DNA of 32,632 bases from an uncultured Caulobacterales bacterium (GCA_937927825.1 CALFWV010000066.1:1-32632); one strand, 5' to 3'. Positions 9,875 through 20,663 are shown, numbered from the stretch's first letter. A program made the numbers and translations. Notes: generated by a model not told the origin, from the letters alone.

Positions 9875-10207
9875 ATGACTGCACGTACAACATTAAAGAC
9901 AATTGCCATTACATTTTCGACCCTTGGGGCAGCCCTCGGCACAGCGATTGCCCCGGCCGCATTCGCAGCACCGTCCGACAACATCAGCGTCGAAATCGAC
10001 ACGCGCTACCTAGAAACAGATTGGGGCGTTGAAAAAGTCTATGACGTGCTGGCGGATAAAGCCCAAAGCGCCTGTGTCACAGGGTCCGCCCGCGATATTT
10101 CAAACCGGAAATTTGAGCGCGACTGCATGACCGACCTATTGGATGATTTCATCAAGGACGCAGACCATGACAAGCTGACATCCTATCATGCGAGCGTCAC
10201 AAACTAA
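9875..10207 (+). CDS. UrcA family protein, secreted
   Basis: ATG at 9875 after RBS AAAGGAG (9861-9867); signal peptide ...AIAPAAFA|APS; YLETDWGVEKVYDVLADKAQSACV...RKFERDCMTDLLDDFI resembles the small UrcA family. Confidence 0.75.
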   Translation: MTARTTLKTIAITFSTLGAALGTAIAPAAFAAPSDNISVEIDTRYLETDWGVEKVYDVLADKAQSACVTGSARDISNRKFERDCMTDLLDDFIKDADHDKLTSYHASVTN

Positions 10208-10230
10208 GCCGCGACCCCATTTGAAGATGC

Positions 10231-10258
10231 GAGGCTCTCCGACAGGAGGGCCTTTTCT
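10231..10258 (+). terminator. Probable intrinsic terminator of urcA
   Basis: GGCTCTCC-gaca-GGAGGGCC followed by TTTTCT shortly after the urcA stop. Confidence 0.55.
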
Positions 10259-10296
10259 GTGCGTAAAAGAAAGTGTCGCTACACGCGTTTTGGGCA

Positions 10297-10375
10297 ATAA
10301 AAAAGGCAGCGGGAGTGCCATCCCGCTGCCGAAATTGTCTAAGTCAATCGAAAGGAGACGAAAATCCAAAGACAG
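10297..10375 (-). ncRNA. Candidate small RNA ending in an intrinsic terminator
   Basis: Minus strand: TTGACA -35-like box (10409-10404), no ORF, UC-rich GUCUCCUUUCG segment, then GGCAGCGGGA-tggcac-TCCCGCTGCC + T6 (10330-10299). Confidence 0.4.
10299..10330 (-). terminator. Intrinsic terminator (minus strand)
   Basis: Perfect 10-bp stem GGCAGCGGGA/TCCCGCTGCC with 6-nt loop, followed by U6 on the minus strand; about 270 nt past the carB stop. Confidence 0.8.
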
Positions 10376-10599
10376 AAGGAAGCTACGAGGTTTTAAGGGG
10401 AAGTGTCAAGGACGCGTTACGGTACGGACAGGTGGTGTTCATGATCGTCTTTGCTGAGACGTTCACTTCGAACAACACATCGTAAGCTATCTCAATATCA
10501 CTATAAAACTGAGCAAATAAGAGAGTGTAGAATTAACCCGGCACTATCGCAAAACGTCACCCTCGAAACATTTTCAGCTTTATCAACTTTGCCGAATAA

Positions 10600-13500
10600 T
10601 CACCCCGCCGCAATGCTCTGAAGGCTTTCCACTTCATAATCCCCCTGATCCAGCGCTTTCATTGCTTCGACCGTTGCGCGGGCGGCGGCGAAGGTTGTGA
10701 AATAGGGGATTTTTTGGGTCAGGGCCGTTCGGCGCAAAGAGAAGCTATCCTTCAAACTTTGCTTACCGCTGGTCGTGTTGAAGACGAGCGCGATGTCGCC
10801 GTTTTTCATTTGGTCGACGATATGCGGGCGGCCCTCATGAACTTTCCGGACATATTCAACCTCGACGCCGTGTTCGCGTAAGTGCTTTGTTGTCCCGCCA
10901 GTAGCAATAATGGTGAAGCCAAGCGCAATGAGATCTTTGGCCATATCGACCATGCCCGCTTTGTGGTCTTCCCGCACGGAAATGAACACTTTACCGGATT
11001 TCGGCAGGTCCACCCCGCCGCCAAGCTGGCTCTTGGCGAAGGCCATGCCGAAATTATCAGCGAGACCCATGACTTCGCCCGTAGACCGCATTTCTGGACC
11101 CAAGATTGTGTCCACACCCGGGAAACGGGCGAAGGGGAAAACGGCTTCTTTGACCGCAATATATTTTTGCGGGCGCAGGTTCAGATCAAATTGGGATAGC
11201 TTCATGCCCGCCATAACTTTCGCCGCAATATTCGCGACGGGCAAGCCAATCGCTTTCGCGACAAAGGGCACGGTGCGGGAGGCGCGCGGGTTAACCTCAA
11301 TGAGGTAAACAACGCCGTCCTTTACCGCAAATTGCGTATTCATGAATCCGACAACGCCGAGCTCCAATGCGAGGACTGTGGCTTGACGCCCCAGCTCTGC
11401 CACGATGTCATCTGACAGCGTATATGGCGGCAACGAACAAGCGCTGTCACCGGAATGCACGCCGGCTTCTTCAATATGTTCCATAATACCGGCGACAAAA
11501 ACTTGTTCTCCGTCGCAGATCACGTCGACGTCAACCTCTACCGCATCGCGCAAATATTGGTCGATTAAGAGCGGGGATTTACCGGAAACTTTGACGGCCT
11601 CCTTGATGTAGCGCTTGAGCTCTGCGTCCGAATCGACAATTTCCATACCGCGTCCGCCGAGTACATTGGACGGGCGCAGAACCAACGGATAGCCGACGAC
11701 ATCGGCGGCCGCCTGCGCTTCTTTCGCATTGCGCGCAATCGCGTTATTGGGCTGTTTCAAACCGAGCGTTTCGACAAGGTCCTTGAACCGCTCGCGGTCT
11801 TCGGCGCGGTCCAGCGCATCACGTTTTGTGCCCAGAAGCGGGATACCATTGGCTTCCAGCGCTTCGGCGAGTTTCAGCGGCGTTTGCCCGCCAAATTGCA
11901 CAATAACGCCGAGGAGTTCGCCGGACGCCATTTCGCCTTGAATGAGTTCGAGCACATCTTCTTCGGTGAGCGGTTCAAAATAAAGACGGTCAGACGTGTC
12001 ATAATCGGTGGAGACGGTTTCCGGGTTACAATTGACCATGATGGATTCGATATCGAGTTCCGCCATGGCGTAAGCCGCGTGACAGCAGCAATAATCAAAT
12101 TCAATCCCTTGGCCAATCCTGTTAGGGCCGCCGCCGAGAATGACGACTTTCTTGCGGTCAGAGACTCGCGCTTCATTTTGGACAACCCCGTCGAAACTTG
12201 GCGTCTCATAGGTTGAATACATGTAAGGCGTTTTGGCCGCGAATTCCGCCGCGCAAGTATCGACGCGTTTATAAACCGGCCGCACCCCGGCTTTGTGACG
12301 GGCTTTGCGGACGGCGCCTGCGGTTTTACCTGTCAACTGCCCGATGCGAATGTCCGAGAAACCTTCGGATTTAATCGCCCGCCAGCTGGCGGCGTCTTTC
12401 GGCAGGCCATTTTCGGAGAGCCAATTTTCGGCTTGGATGAGGGTTTCAATCTGGCGCAGGAACCAGGGATCAAATTTGGTATATTGTTGAACTTTTTCGA
12501 CACTGAAACCTGCGCGGAACGCTTGCGCAATAACAAGAATACGGTCCGGCGCTTGGATAGATAGGCGAGATTTAAGAGCTGCTGAAATCTCTTCGGGGTC
12601 CTCTAACCCCAAATCGATGGGGTCCAATCCGACGAGGTCAGTTTCCAAAGACCGCAGCGCCTTTTGCAAGCTTTCCGCAAAGGTTCGTCCAATCGCCATC
12701 GCTTCCCCGACGGAGCGCATGGCTGTTGTCAAAACGGCCTCACTGCCCGGGAACTTCTCAAAGGCGAAGCGGGGAATCTTTGTGACGACATAATCAATTG
12801 TCGGCTCAAACGCCGCCGGAGTCGCACCCGTGATGTCATTGTCCAGCTCGTCCAAAGTATAACCTACGGCGAGCTTGGCCGCGATTTTTGCAATTGGGAA
12901 GCCCGTTGCTTTGGAGGCCAAGGCGGATGACCGGGACACGCGCGGGTTCATCTCAATGACGACCATACGGCCATCTTTTGGATTCACCCCGAATTGCACG
13001 TTGGAACCACCCGTTTCGACACCGATTTCGCGTAAGACAGCAATCGAGGCGTCGCGCATGATTTGATATTCTTTGTCGGTCAGCGTGAGAGCCGGCGCGA
13101 CCGTTATGGAATCGCCTGTGTGAACCCCCATCGGGTCGATATTTTCAATGGCGCAAATGATGATACAATTGTCGGCTTTGTCGCGCACGACTTCCATCTC
13201 ATATTCTTTCCACCCAATCAGGCTCTCATCGACGAGCACCTCATTCGTTGGAGAGGCCGCCAAGCCGGAGCGAACGATTTCCTCAAATTCTTGGAGATTA
13301 TAGGCCACCCCGCCACCCGTGCCGCCCATGGTAAAGGCCGGACGGATAATCGCCGGCAATCCCGTGTCGGCGAGCTTGCGAACTGCTTCGGCCACACCTT
13401 CGGCAATATTCACGGTCCCATCGGCCATAGTCGGAGCCGTAATCATTGTCGCACGCGGGTTTTCCAAACCAATCTTGGTCATGGCCGCCGCGAAACGTTC

Positions 13501-13887
13501 ACGCGATTCGGCTTTATCAATCACATCCGCCTTTGCGCCAATCATCTCTACACCGTGTTTTTCCAACACGCCCATTTGCTCTAAGGCCAGCGCCGTGTTT
13601 AGCGCAGTTTGTCCGCCCATCGTCGGCAACAGCGCGTCCGGTTTTTCAATCGCAATAATTTTTTCGACAATCTCAGGCGTAATTGGCTCAACATAGGTCG
13701 CATCGGCCATACCCGGATCCGTCATGATTGTCGCAGGATTGGAATTGACAAGAATGACGCGATAACCCTCATCCCGCAGGGCCTTACAGGCTTGGACGCC
13801 GGAATAATCAAACTCGCAGGCTTGGCCGATAATAATTGGGCCTGCACCGATGATCAGGATAGAGTTAATGTCTGTACGTTTAGGCAT
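10600..13887 (-). CDS. carB: Carbamoyl-phosphate synthase large subunit
   Basis: [30 protein letters not shown] start (ORF open to 13947); two ATP-grasp halves ([29 protein letters not shown] / [29 protein letters not shown]) and C-terminal MGS domain. Confidence 0.97.
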   Translation of the reverse strand: MPKRTDINSILIIGAGPIIIGQACEFDYSGVQACKALRDEGYRVILVNSNPATIMTDPGMADATYVEPITPEIVEKIIAIEKPDALLPTMGGQTALNTALALEQMGVLEKHGVEMIGAKADVIDKAESRERFAAAMTKIGLENPRATMITAPTMADGTVNIAEGVAEAVRKLADTGLPAIIRPAFTMGGTGGGVAYNLQEFEEIVRSGLAASPTNEVLVDESLIGWKEYEMEVVRDKADNCIIICAIENIDPMGVHTGDSITVAPALTLTDKEYQIMRDASIAVLREIGVETGGSNVQFGVNPKDGRMVVIEMNPRVSRSSALASKATGFPIAKIAAKLAVGYTLDELDNDITGATPAAFEPTIDYVVTKIPRFAFEKFPGSEAVLTTAMRSVGEAMAIGRTFAESLQKALRSLETDLVGLDPIDLGLEDPEEISAALKSRLSIQAPDRILVIAQAFRAGFSVEKVQQYTKFDPWFLRQIETLIQAENWLSENGLPKDAASWRAIKSEGFSDIRIGQLTGKTAGAVRKARHKAGVRPVYKRVDTCAAEFAAKTPYMYSTYETPSFDGVVQNEARVSDRKKVVILGGGPNRIGQGIEFDYCCCHAAYAMAELDIESIMVNCNPETVSTDYDTSDRLYFEPLTEEDVLELIQGEMASGELLGVIVQFGGQTPLKLAEALEANGIPLLGTKRDALDRAEDRERFKDLVETLGLKQPNNAIARNAKEAQAAADVVGYPLVLRPSNVLGGRGMEIVDSDAELKRYIKEAVKVSGKSPLLIDQYLRDAVEVDVDVICDGEQVFVAGIMEHIEEAGVHSGDSACSLPPYTLSDDIVAELGRQATVLALELGVVGFMNTQFAVKDGVVYLIEVNPRASRTVPFVAKAIGLPVANIAAKVMAGMKLSQFDLNLRPQKYIAVKEAVFPFARFPGVDTILGPEMRSTGEVMGLADNFGMAFAKSQLGGGVDLPKSGKVFISVREDHKAGMVDMAKDLIALGFTIIATGGTTKHLREHGVEVEYVRKVHEGRPHIVDQMKNGDIALVFNTTSGKQSLKDSFSLRRTALTQKIPYFTTFAAARATVEAMKALDQGDYEVESLQSIAAG

Positions 13888-13977
13888 GGAACCGACCCAG
13901 TTTCGCGAGGAAAAGCAAATTGCCTCGCCATAATGAAGAGGGCCCATTGGTGCAAGTATTCTGAAGCTTGAAACTGC

Positions 13978-14005
13978 GGTAATTTGGGGACAGACCTAAT
14001 TTTGT
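13978..14005. repeat. Solitary GGGGACAGACC-type repeat (possible mobile-repeat remnant)
   Basis: GGTAATTTGGGGACAGACCTAATTTTG matches from memory a repeat seen beside Y1/REP-associated transposases; no transposase ORF is present here. Confidence 0.35.
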
Positions 14006-14092
14006 TCAAACACGCGAAGCGGAGAATTGACGTTTCGGCTTGGACATCAGTCGGGCAGGCGCTAGTCTACACCAAAGTTATGAGGGCCCATC

Positions 14093-15001
14093 ATGGTATA
14101 TCGCAGACAATATGGTAGCAGAACGCCGGTGCGGCGCTCGGCAAATGGCATGACCCAACTCGGCGGCGGGCGCGGACTTCGGCGGCGCGGCGGCTTTCGG
14201 TGGCAGATTATGCTTCTCTTCGCGGTCGGGGCCGCCATTTATTATTTCATGAACCAAGAAACCGTGCCGCTGACCGGGCGAAAACAGTTGCGCACGATGA
14301 AACCTGTTCAAGAAATGCAGTTAGGCCTGGAATCTTATCAGCAAATATTGAGCGATTCTCGGGTCGTATCCCCCGATGAACCTGTTGTGCAGGCGGTTCG
14401 CCAAATTGGCGAACGGTTAAAACGCGCCGCCGCACCGGAAGACCCCGGGTTTGAATGGGCCTTTAATGTTATTGATAGCGACCAGGCGAATGCCTTTGCC
14501 CTGCCGGGTGGCTATACAGCGATTTATACCGGCCTGATCCCGATTGCCGCAAATGAGGACGGTATCGCGGTAATTATGGGCCATGAAATCGGTCACGCCC
14601 TCGCCCATCACGGCGCAGAACGCATGGCCCAACAAAACATGCAACGTATTGTCGGGGCAGGTGTCTCTCTCGGTGCGGGCGGTATGGATATGGGAGCGCA
14701 GCGCGCTGTCATGGGTGTCTTCGGCGGAATCAGTCAATATGGCTACGCCCTGCCCTTCTCGCGCAAACATGAGAGTGAGGCCGATTACATTGGCCTCATC
14801 CTCGTGGCACGGGCCTGTTATGACCCGCGCGAGGCCCCACTTTTATGGGAACGTATGGGTGCAAATGCCGGCGCAACCCCGCCCGAATTTCAGTCCACCC
14901 ATCCCAGCCCGGAAACCCGCGTCGCCGATTTCCAAGCTTGGATGCCGGAAGCGATTGAAATTTATAATCAAAACTGTCCGACCAAGATTTCGATGCGGTA
15001 A
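14093..15001 (+). CDS. M48 family metalloprotease, membrane-anchored
   Basis: 302 aa; zinc motif VIMGHEIGHALAHHGAERMAQ, third ligand region HESEADYIGL; N-terminal TM IMLLFAVGAAIYYFM. Confidence 0.93.
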   Translation: MVYRRQYGSRTPVRRSANGMTQLGGGRGLRRRGGFRWQIMLLFAVGAAIYYFMNQETVPLTGRKQLRTMKPVQEMQLGLESYQQILSDSRVVSPDEPVVQAVRQIGERLKRAAAPEDPGFEWAFNVIDSDQANAFALPGGYTAIYTGLIPIAANEDGIAVIMGHEIGHALAHHGAERMAQQNMQRIVGAGVSLGAGGMDMGAQRAVMGVFGGISQYGYALPFSRKHESEADYIGLILVARACYDPREAPLLWERMGANAGATPPEFQSTHPSPETRVADFQAWMPEAIEIYNQNCPTKISMR

Positions 15002-15198
15002 CAGATAACTAGCCTCATCATGACAAATCTTGATCAACCTTGTTTGTGAGTGTAGGTCACGATAGGAGCTACTCATGCCAAAATCTGGAACATGTGATGT
15101 CTGCCTACCAAGAAAGCTTATACCGCTATAGCGACCTTTATGAAGCGCTCGCCAAGTGAAACGACGGCAGCCTGCGTTGGATGATGGTCTCCCAATAG

Positions 15199-15396
15199 AT
15201 GAGGGTCAAATTCTGCGCTTTGGCGGCGTGCCTTGCATTTGCGATATTATATGTTTTCCTGCGCGTGAATGGATATAAACTCATCCGAAATGCCAAAGAT
15301 ATTGAAACTTTTATTTACGGACTTTTCGACAATAATGCCGTCAAATTTAAAAATCTCAATGCATGGCTCCGCAAAAACACAAAGGCCGTAATATGA
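15199..15396 (+). CDS. Small predicted membrane protein, 65 aa
   Basis: [66 protein letters not shown]-terminal hydrophobic segment; its stop overlaps the next start as ATGA. Confidence 0.5.
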   Translation: MRVKFCALAACLAFAILYVFLRVNGYKLIRNAKDIETFIYGLFDNNAVKFKNLNAWLRKNTKAVI

Positions 15397-16421
15397 CCGA
15401 CACCGTTCTCGTCACCGGCATAACCGGGTTTATCGCCAGTCATGTCGCGGCAGATTTATTGAACAAAGGCTTCGCCGTGCGCGGGACGGTCCGTAATACC
15501 GCCAAAGGTGAACGCCTCGCTGAAACGCTGGCGGCCAAAGGGGTGGAGACCTCAAATCTTGAGCTCATCGAGGCGGACCTTGGCAAAGATGCAGGCTGGA
15601 AAGCGGCCGTAAAAGATTGCCGTTATGTTCAACATATCGCCTCGCCATTCCCGCTGGAGGCGCCTGCAAATCGTGAAGCCCTGGTTCCGGAGGCCCGCGC
15701 AGGTGCAATGCGCGTCATTGAACAAGCCATTGGAGCAGGCGCGGAACGCGTGGTGATGACATCCTCCATGGTCGCGATGATGGGACAACCCGGGCGCGGC
15801 AAAACTATGGTCGTGAAAGAAGACGACTGGTCGGACCCCGATTGGCGGCCCCTCACCGCCTATCCCGTCTCAAAGACCCGGGCTGAACGCGCCGTTTGGG
15901 ATTATGCGAAATCGCAAAACGTCACAGACCGTGTTACAACGATATGCCCCGGTCTGGTGTTTGGTCCCGATAGCTATGACAACGGCGGGGCCTCTCTTGC
16001 GATTATCAAAGGCTTGTTTAGCGGGAAATTCCCGATGATGCCGCGCATTGCCTATCCGGTTGTCGACGTGCGGGATTGCGCCTCGCTTCATATCAAAGCC
16101 ATGACAAATCAGGATACAGGCGGGCGTCGCCTGATGGCTGCATCTAACACATTGTGGATTTCGGATATTTCTAAAATATTGAAAACCGCATATCCGGCGG
16201 CGAAACTTCCCACGCGTGAAATGGCAAACTGGCTGGTGAAGGCCTTGGCGGTATTCGACGATTCCGTGCGCAGCATCAGGCCCGATCTCGGAACGTATCA
16301 CGAAGCCGACGCCCATTATGTGACCAGCTTGACGGGAATCATCCCCCGCCCCGCAAAGGATGCCGTCTTAGCGGCAGCTGAAAGCCTCATTGCGAATGGC
16401 CAGATTAAAGGCGTAACTTAA
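15393..16421 (+). CDS. NAD(P)-dependent epimerase / dihydroflavonol 4-reductase-like SDR
   Basis: [69 protein letters not shown]. Start at MTDTVL, ATG 15393. Confidence 0.9.
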   Translation: MTDTVLVTGITGFIASHVAADLLNKGFAVRGTVRNTAKGERLAETLAAKGVETSNLELIEADLGKDAGWKAAVKDCRYVQHIASPFPLEAPANREALVPEARAGAMRVIEQAIGAGAERVVMTSSMVAMMGQPGRGKTMVVKEDDWSDPDWRPLTAYPVSKTRAERAVWDYAKSQNVTDRVTTICPGLVFGPDSYDNGGASLAIIKGLFSGKFPMMPRIAYPVVDVRDCASLHIKAMTNQDTGGRRLMAASNTLWISDISKILKTAYPAAKLPTREMANWLVKALAVFDDSVRSIRPDLGTYHEADAHYVTSLTGIIPRPAKDAVLAAAESLIANGQIKGVT

Positions 16422-17581
16422 GCCGCTCGAACGGCGTCTGCGAATCTGTCGAACAAATAGAAACTATCCTGCGGGCCGGGGCTGGCTTCGGGATGATGTT
16501 GAACGGAAAAAACGGGTTTGCCTTTTAATCGAATTCCGCAATTTGTCCCGTCAAACAGGCTGACATGAGTTTCTTCTACCGTGTCCGGCAAGCTCTCACT
16601 ATCTACGGCAAAGCCGTGGTTCATAGAGACGATTTCTACCTTGTCTGTAGTGTGATCTTTGACAGGATGGTTCGCACCGTGGTGCCCTTGGTCCATTTTG
16701 ACCGTTTTTGCGCCCAGCGTGAGCGCCAGCATTTGATGACCCAAACAAATACCGAGCAAAGGCATATCTGCGGCGACTAAGGCTCGAATGATAGGAATTG
16801 CATATTCGCCCGTCGCTGCCGGATCACCCGGGCCGTTCGACAAAACAACCCCGTCAGGTTTGAGCGCGAGGATTTCAGACGCCGGCGTTTTTGGCGGTAC
16901 AACTGTGACCGCGAGACCCGCGCTCACGAGGTTCCGCATTATGTTCCGTTTTACACCGTAATCTATCAGGACAACGCGTTTGGTATTTTCGATATCTTTA
17001 TACCCACCGGGCAATTCCCAGCGCGCTTGAGTCCAATCAAATTGCGCATCAGAGGCAACATCCTGCGCGAGATCGGCCCCGACCAAACCTGCCCACTCTT
17101 GCGCCTGCTGTGTCAAAGCGGGAATATCAAATTGTCCGGAGGGCTCATGCGCGATAACGCCGTTTGGCATACCGTTCTCGCGAATGAATGCGGTCAAAGC
17201 ACGGGTATCGACACCGGACAGGCCAATGATTTTACGCGCTGATAACCACTCTCCCAGCTCAGAATCTGACCGCCAATTCGACGCGGGCGTCACCGCGGCG
17301 CGAAAAACACCGCCCACCGCGGCCGTCTCTGCACGGGGACTGCCGGCCTCTTCATCCTCCATCGTCGTGCCGGTATTACCGACATGTGGAAAGGTGAAAC
17401 ATACAATTTGCGCGGCATAGGAGGGGTCGGTCAAAATTTCTTGGTATCCCGTCATGGCCGTGTTGAAACATACTTCACCAACGGCAGATCCGACATGTCC
17501 AATGCCGTCGCCGAAAAAAACCTCCCCATTGGCGAGAACGAGCGCGGCGGTGGGTGTACGGGTCGGCTGATAGGGCGTCAT
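16418..17581 (-). CDS. carA: Carbamoyl-phosphate synthase small subunit
   Basis: 387 aa; [49 protein letters not shown]; class I GATase [45 protein letters not shown]. Confidence 0.97.
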   Translation of the reverse strand: MTPYQPTRTPTAALVLANGEVFFGDGIGHVGSAVGEVCFNTAMTGYQEILTDPSYAAQIVCFTFPHVGNTGTTMEDEEAGSPRAETAAVGGVFRAAVTPASNWRSDSELGEWLSARKIIGLSGVDTRALTAFIRENGMPNGVIAHEPSGQFDIPALTQQAQEWAGLVGADLAQDVASDAQFDWTQARWELPGGYKDIENTKRVVLIDYGVKRNIMRNLVSAGLAVTVVPPKTPASEILALKPDGVVLSNGPGDPAATGEYAIPIIRALVAADMPLLGICLGHQMLALTLGAKTVKMDQGHHGANHPVKDHTTDKVEIVSMNHGFAVDSESLPDTVEETHVSLFDGTNCGIRLKGKPVFSVQHHPEASPGPQDSFYLFDRFADAVRAA

Positions 17582-17792
17582 GGCAAAGAATCCATTTGTC
17601 AGGCAGGCAAACTGTCGGAGCTTTTATAGGCCGTGCCGCGATTGGCAAGACCCCAATGTTTAAAGCGACAAAAATTCCGCCCACAGGTCAAATTCGCGGC
17701 AGAGGCTTGGCAAAGCGGGTAGATAAGCCTATGTACCGTCTCTTGAAAGACACGGATGTGGGGCATCCGAGGGTTAAATGATAGCGAACACT

Positions 17793-18275
17793 ATGTCCGA
17801 CGCCGCCACGCTTCGCACGCGCATAAATGAGTCGACTAAGACGGCCATGAAAGAAAAAGACAAGCTTCGCGTCTCCACGCTTAGATTGGTTTCAGCCGCC
17901 GTCAAAGACCGGGATATTGCCGCGCGCGCCGAAGATCGCTGTGAAGGCATTACTGATTCTGAAATTCTGTCTCTTCTCGCCAAAATGGTCAAACAGCGTA
18001 AAGAAAGCGCGCAAACCTATGAAGAAAACGGCCGTCCCGAATTGGCAGAGCGTGAGCGGGATGAAATTGAAATCATTCGCGAATTCATGCCCAAGCCTCT
18101 GTCAGAGGACGAAATGAAAACGATAATCGCGGGCCTTGTCGAAGACTCCGGAGCAACCTGCCTGAAAGACATGGGTAAAATCATGGGCAAGCTGAAATCC
18201 GGCTACGCAGGCCGCGTCGACATGGGCAAAGCGGGTGCCGTGGTGAAAGCCCATCTTTGCGCGACGCCTGACTAA
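17793..18275 (+). CDS. GatB/YqeY domain-containing protein
   Basis: MSDAATLRTRINESTKTAMKEKDKLRVSTLRLVSAAVKDRDIAAR...ILSLLAKMVKQRKESAQTYEENGRPELAERERDEIEIIREFMPKPL, characteristic YqeY. Confidence 0.94.
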   Translation: MSDAATLRTRINESTKTAMKEKDKLRVSTLRLVSAAVKDRDIAARAEDRCEGITDSEILSLLAKMVKQRKESAQTYEENGRPELAERERDEIEIIREFMPKPLSEDEMKTIIAGLVEDSGATCLKDMGKIMGKLKSGYAGRVDMGKAGAVVKAHLCATPD

Positions 18276-18288
18276 TCAAACCAGCGGA

Positions 18289-19458
18289 TTAGATCAGAAA
18301 ATTGTCCAATCGGTCCATTGCGGCCTCTAAATCAGGCATGGCGGCAGCGTAGCTCAAGCGAATATGACCCGATGCGTAAAACGCGCTGCCCGGAACCGTT
18401 GCGACGCCGGTCTCTTCCAGTAGCTTTAACGCAAATCCTGCATCATCATCCGAGACGTCCGATATGTCGGCAAAGGCATAAAACGCACCCGGCGGAAGCA
18501 AACATGACACGCCGGGCATCGCGTTCAGCCTGTCAACAACACGGTCTCTGCGCGCAGCGTAAGTTTCGCGCCACCCGTTCAAAAAACTCTGATCCCCGTT
18601 CAAGGCGGCGACAGCGGCCCACTGACTGACGCTAGCGGGGTTCGACGTCGTCTGGCCCATATATTTTCGCATTGCCGCAATCAACCAATCGGGACCGCCG
18701 CCATAACCGATACGCCAGCCCGTCATGGCATATGCTTTTGACACCCCGTTCATGGTCAAAGTTCGGTCAAACAAATCAGGAGCAACTTGCGCCATGGTTG
18801 CGAAGGTAAACTCCCCATAGACAAGATGCTCATAAATATCATCACACAGAATCAAGACCTGCGGATGAGCGCGAAGAACATCTGCCAAAGCGCGCAATTC
18901 ATCTGCTGAATAAGCCGCGCCTGTTGGGTTGGAGGGAGAGTTAAGCATCACCCATTTGGTTCGGGGCGTCATCGCCGCCGATAGCGCCTCCGGCGTAATT
19001 TTAAAGCCCGTTGCCGCGCCGCAAGGCACAATGATTGGCGTCCCGCCGCAAAGTTTCACCATATCGGGGTAGCTGACCCAACAAGGCGCGGGAATAATGA
19101 CATCATCCCCCGGCCCGACTGTAACTGCCAGTGCATTAAAAATCACAGCTTTTCCGCCCGGCGACACATTAACTTGAGCCGCCGTATAGGTAAGGTCATT
19201 ATCCCGTCGGAACTTCTGAATGATGGCATCTTTCAGAGCCGGAATACCATCGACGGCCGTATAGCGGGTTTCACCGGAATTCATCGCCTCCGTGGCGGCC
19301 AACCGTATGGGCTCAGGCGTTTCAAAATCCGGTTCACCGGCAGATAAAGAAATCACGTCTCGCCCTGCGGCGCGCATTTCGCGCGCGGTTTGGGTTATCG
19401 CCATCGTCGCAGATGTCCCGATACGCGTTATCCGATTTGAAAGCCTTGTGTCAGTCAT
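18289..19458 (-). CDS. Pyridoxal-phosphate-dependent aspartate/aromatic aminotransferase (class I)
   Basis: VISLSAGEPDFETPEPIRLAATEAM; NSPSNPTGAAYS; PLP-lysine region TMNGVSKAYAMTGWRIGYGGGP. Start at MTDTRLSNRITR. Confidence 0.93.
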   Translation of the reverse strand: MTDTRLSNRITRIGTSATMAITQTAREMRAAGRDVISLSAGEPDFETPEPIRLAATEAMNSGETRYTAVDGIPALKDAIIQKFRRDNDLTYTAAQVNVSPGGKAVIFNALAVTVGPGDDVIIPAPCWVSYPDMVKLCGGTPIIVPCGAATGFKITPEALSAAMTPRTKWVMLNSPSNPTGAAYSADELRALADVLRAHPQVLILCDDIYEHLVYGEFTFATMAQVAPDLFDRTLTMNGVSKAYAMTGWRIGYGGGPDWLIAAMRKYMGQTTSNPASVSQWAAVAALNGDQSFLNGWRETYAARRDRVVDRLNAMPGVSCLLPPGAFYAFADISDVSDDDAGFALKLLEETGVATVPGSAFYASGHIRLSYAAAMPDLEAAMDRLDNFLI

Positions 19459-19503
19459 GAGATGAGCATAGGCGCGGCGCATCATTTACGAAAGCCTGTA
19501 CTT

Positions 19504-20415
19504 ATGTCCGTACGTGAATTTAGTGTTCTCATGATGATTTGCACCATTTGGGGCCTGCATTTTGTCGTGATGAAGTTTACCGTGGTCGACATGGGCGTCC
19601 CGCCGCTGTTCTATGCGGCGCTTCGCGTGACGCTTCTGGCGCTCATTCTCTTGCCTTTTCTGCGCTGGCATCCAGGCCAAATGAAGGCTGTTCTTATCGG
19701 CGGTTTGGGGTTTGGGGCCTTTAATTACGCTTTTATGTTTCCGGCCATGCAGCTGACGACAGCGAGCGCGGCGGCCGTGACGATTGAATTATATATGCCG
19801 TTTTCTATCCTTCTATCCGTTCTCATTTTGGGAGAACGAATCGGTCCTTGGCGCATCACCGGATCAGCTCTGGCCTTTATCGGCGTTGTCCTGATTGGTC
19901 TGGGAACACCCTCAGAAGCGGCAGGAGAAAGCTTTGCTTTGGGAATCGCATTCATGGCCTGTGCAGCGATGTCGGAAGCGATTGGCGCCATTAGTGTAAA
20001 ATCCGTGAAATCGGTCAACCCTATCCAATTATTGGCTTGGTTCGGGGTGGTTGGGTCCGCTGTCCTTTGGCCGCTCAGTTTCGCTTTGGAAGAGAATCAA
20101 TTATCAGTTTTCGCGCCGGAAACTCGCGTCAATTTTGGTTTGGCGCTCCTATATTCCGTTCTGCTGGTTAGCCTTGTGGCGCACGGGTCTTATTATTGGT
20201 TATTGCAGCGCTTACCCATTCACACGGTCGCACCGTCCGGATTAATGACAACCGTTATTGGGGTCGCGGCTGGTGTGCTGATATTAAAAGAAACGCTTAC
20301 AGCCATCCTCTTGATTGGGGCCGTGATTACGCTCTCCGGAATCTGGATAATTTTATGGCGAAACAGACGCCGGACCCAAGAGCCAGCTCCCGCAAAAGTC
20401 ACGAAAGGTGCATAG
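19504..20415 (+). CDS. EamA/DMT family transporter
   Basis: About ten hydrophobic segments; MICTIWGLHFVVMKF, ALRVTLLALILLPFLRW, SALAFIGVVLIGLG, GVAAGVLILKETLTAILLIGAVITLSGIWIIL. Confidence 0.9.
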   Translation: MSVREFSVLMMICTIWGLHFVVMKFTVVDMGVPPLFYAALRVTLLALILLPFLRWHPGQMKAVLIGGLGFGAFNYAFMFPAMQLTTASAAAVTIELYMPFSILLSVLILGERIGPWRITGSALAFIGVVLIGLGTPSEAAGESFALGIAFMACAAMSEAIGAISVKSVKSVNPIQLLAWFGVVGSAVLWPLSFALEENQLSVFAPETRVNFGLALLYSVLLVSLVAHGSYYWLLQRLPIHTVAPSGLMTTVIGVAAGVLILKETLTAILLIGAVITLSGIWIILWRNRRRTQEPAPAKVTKGA

Positions 20416-20423
20416 AGAGGTCA

Positions 20424-20450
20424 TTATCCGGCCATGGTTGCACCGGATAA
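20424..20450. repeat. Perfect inverted repeat TTATCCGG-N11-CCGGATAA
   Basis: 20424-20431 and 20443-20450 are exact reverse complements; lies just after the EamA stop. Confidence 0.7.
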
Positions 20451-20491
20451 GGTCACTGAAATGCACATGTGGCAAAGAATGAGAAAACGAT

Positions 20492-20581
20492 ATGACAAAC
20501 AATCTAAGATTTGAGAAAACAATATTGATTGGAACTGCGCTCATGGGGTTGTTTCTTTTCATTGCCCAAAGCGCCGGCTAA
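20492..20581 (+). CDS. Candidate 29-aa single-TM microprotein
   Basis: ATG...TAA: MTNNLRFEKTILIGTALMGLFLFIAQSAG; hydrophobic core of ~16 residues; below the ORF track cutoff. Confidence 0.35.
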   Translation: MTNNLRFEKTILIGTALMGLFLFIAQSAG

Positions 20582-20663
20582 TTTTTCAGGCGCACTGCCT
20601 GACTGAAATTTAAGGGAGTTGTTTTCCCTCTTCACCTTGGCGTCACGCCCGAACCGTCATAGG

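Noticed and set aside
13063-13584. 173-aa and 125-aa plus-strand ORFs inside carB
   Set aside because: Antisense shadows of strongly conserved carB sequence.
15097-15198. In-frame TGA as a selenocysteine codon
   Set aside because: No SECIS-like hairpin identified and no known selenoprotein motif; pseudogene or chance is more likely.
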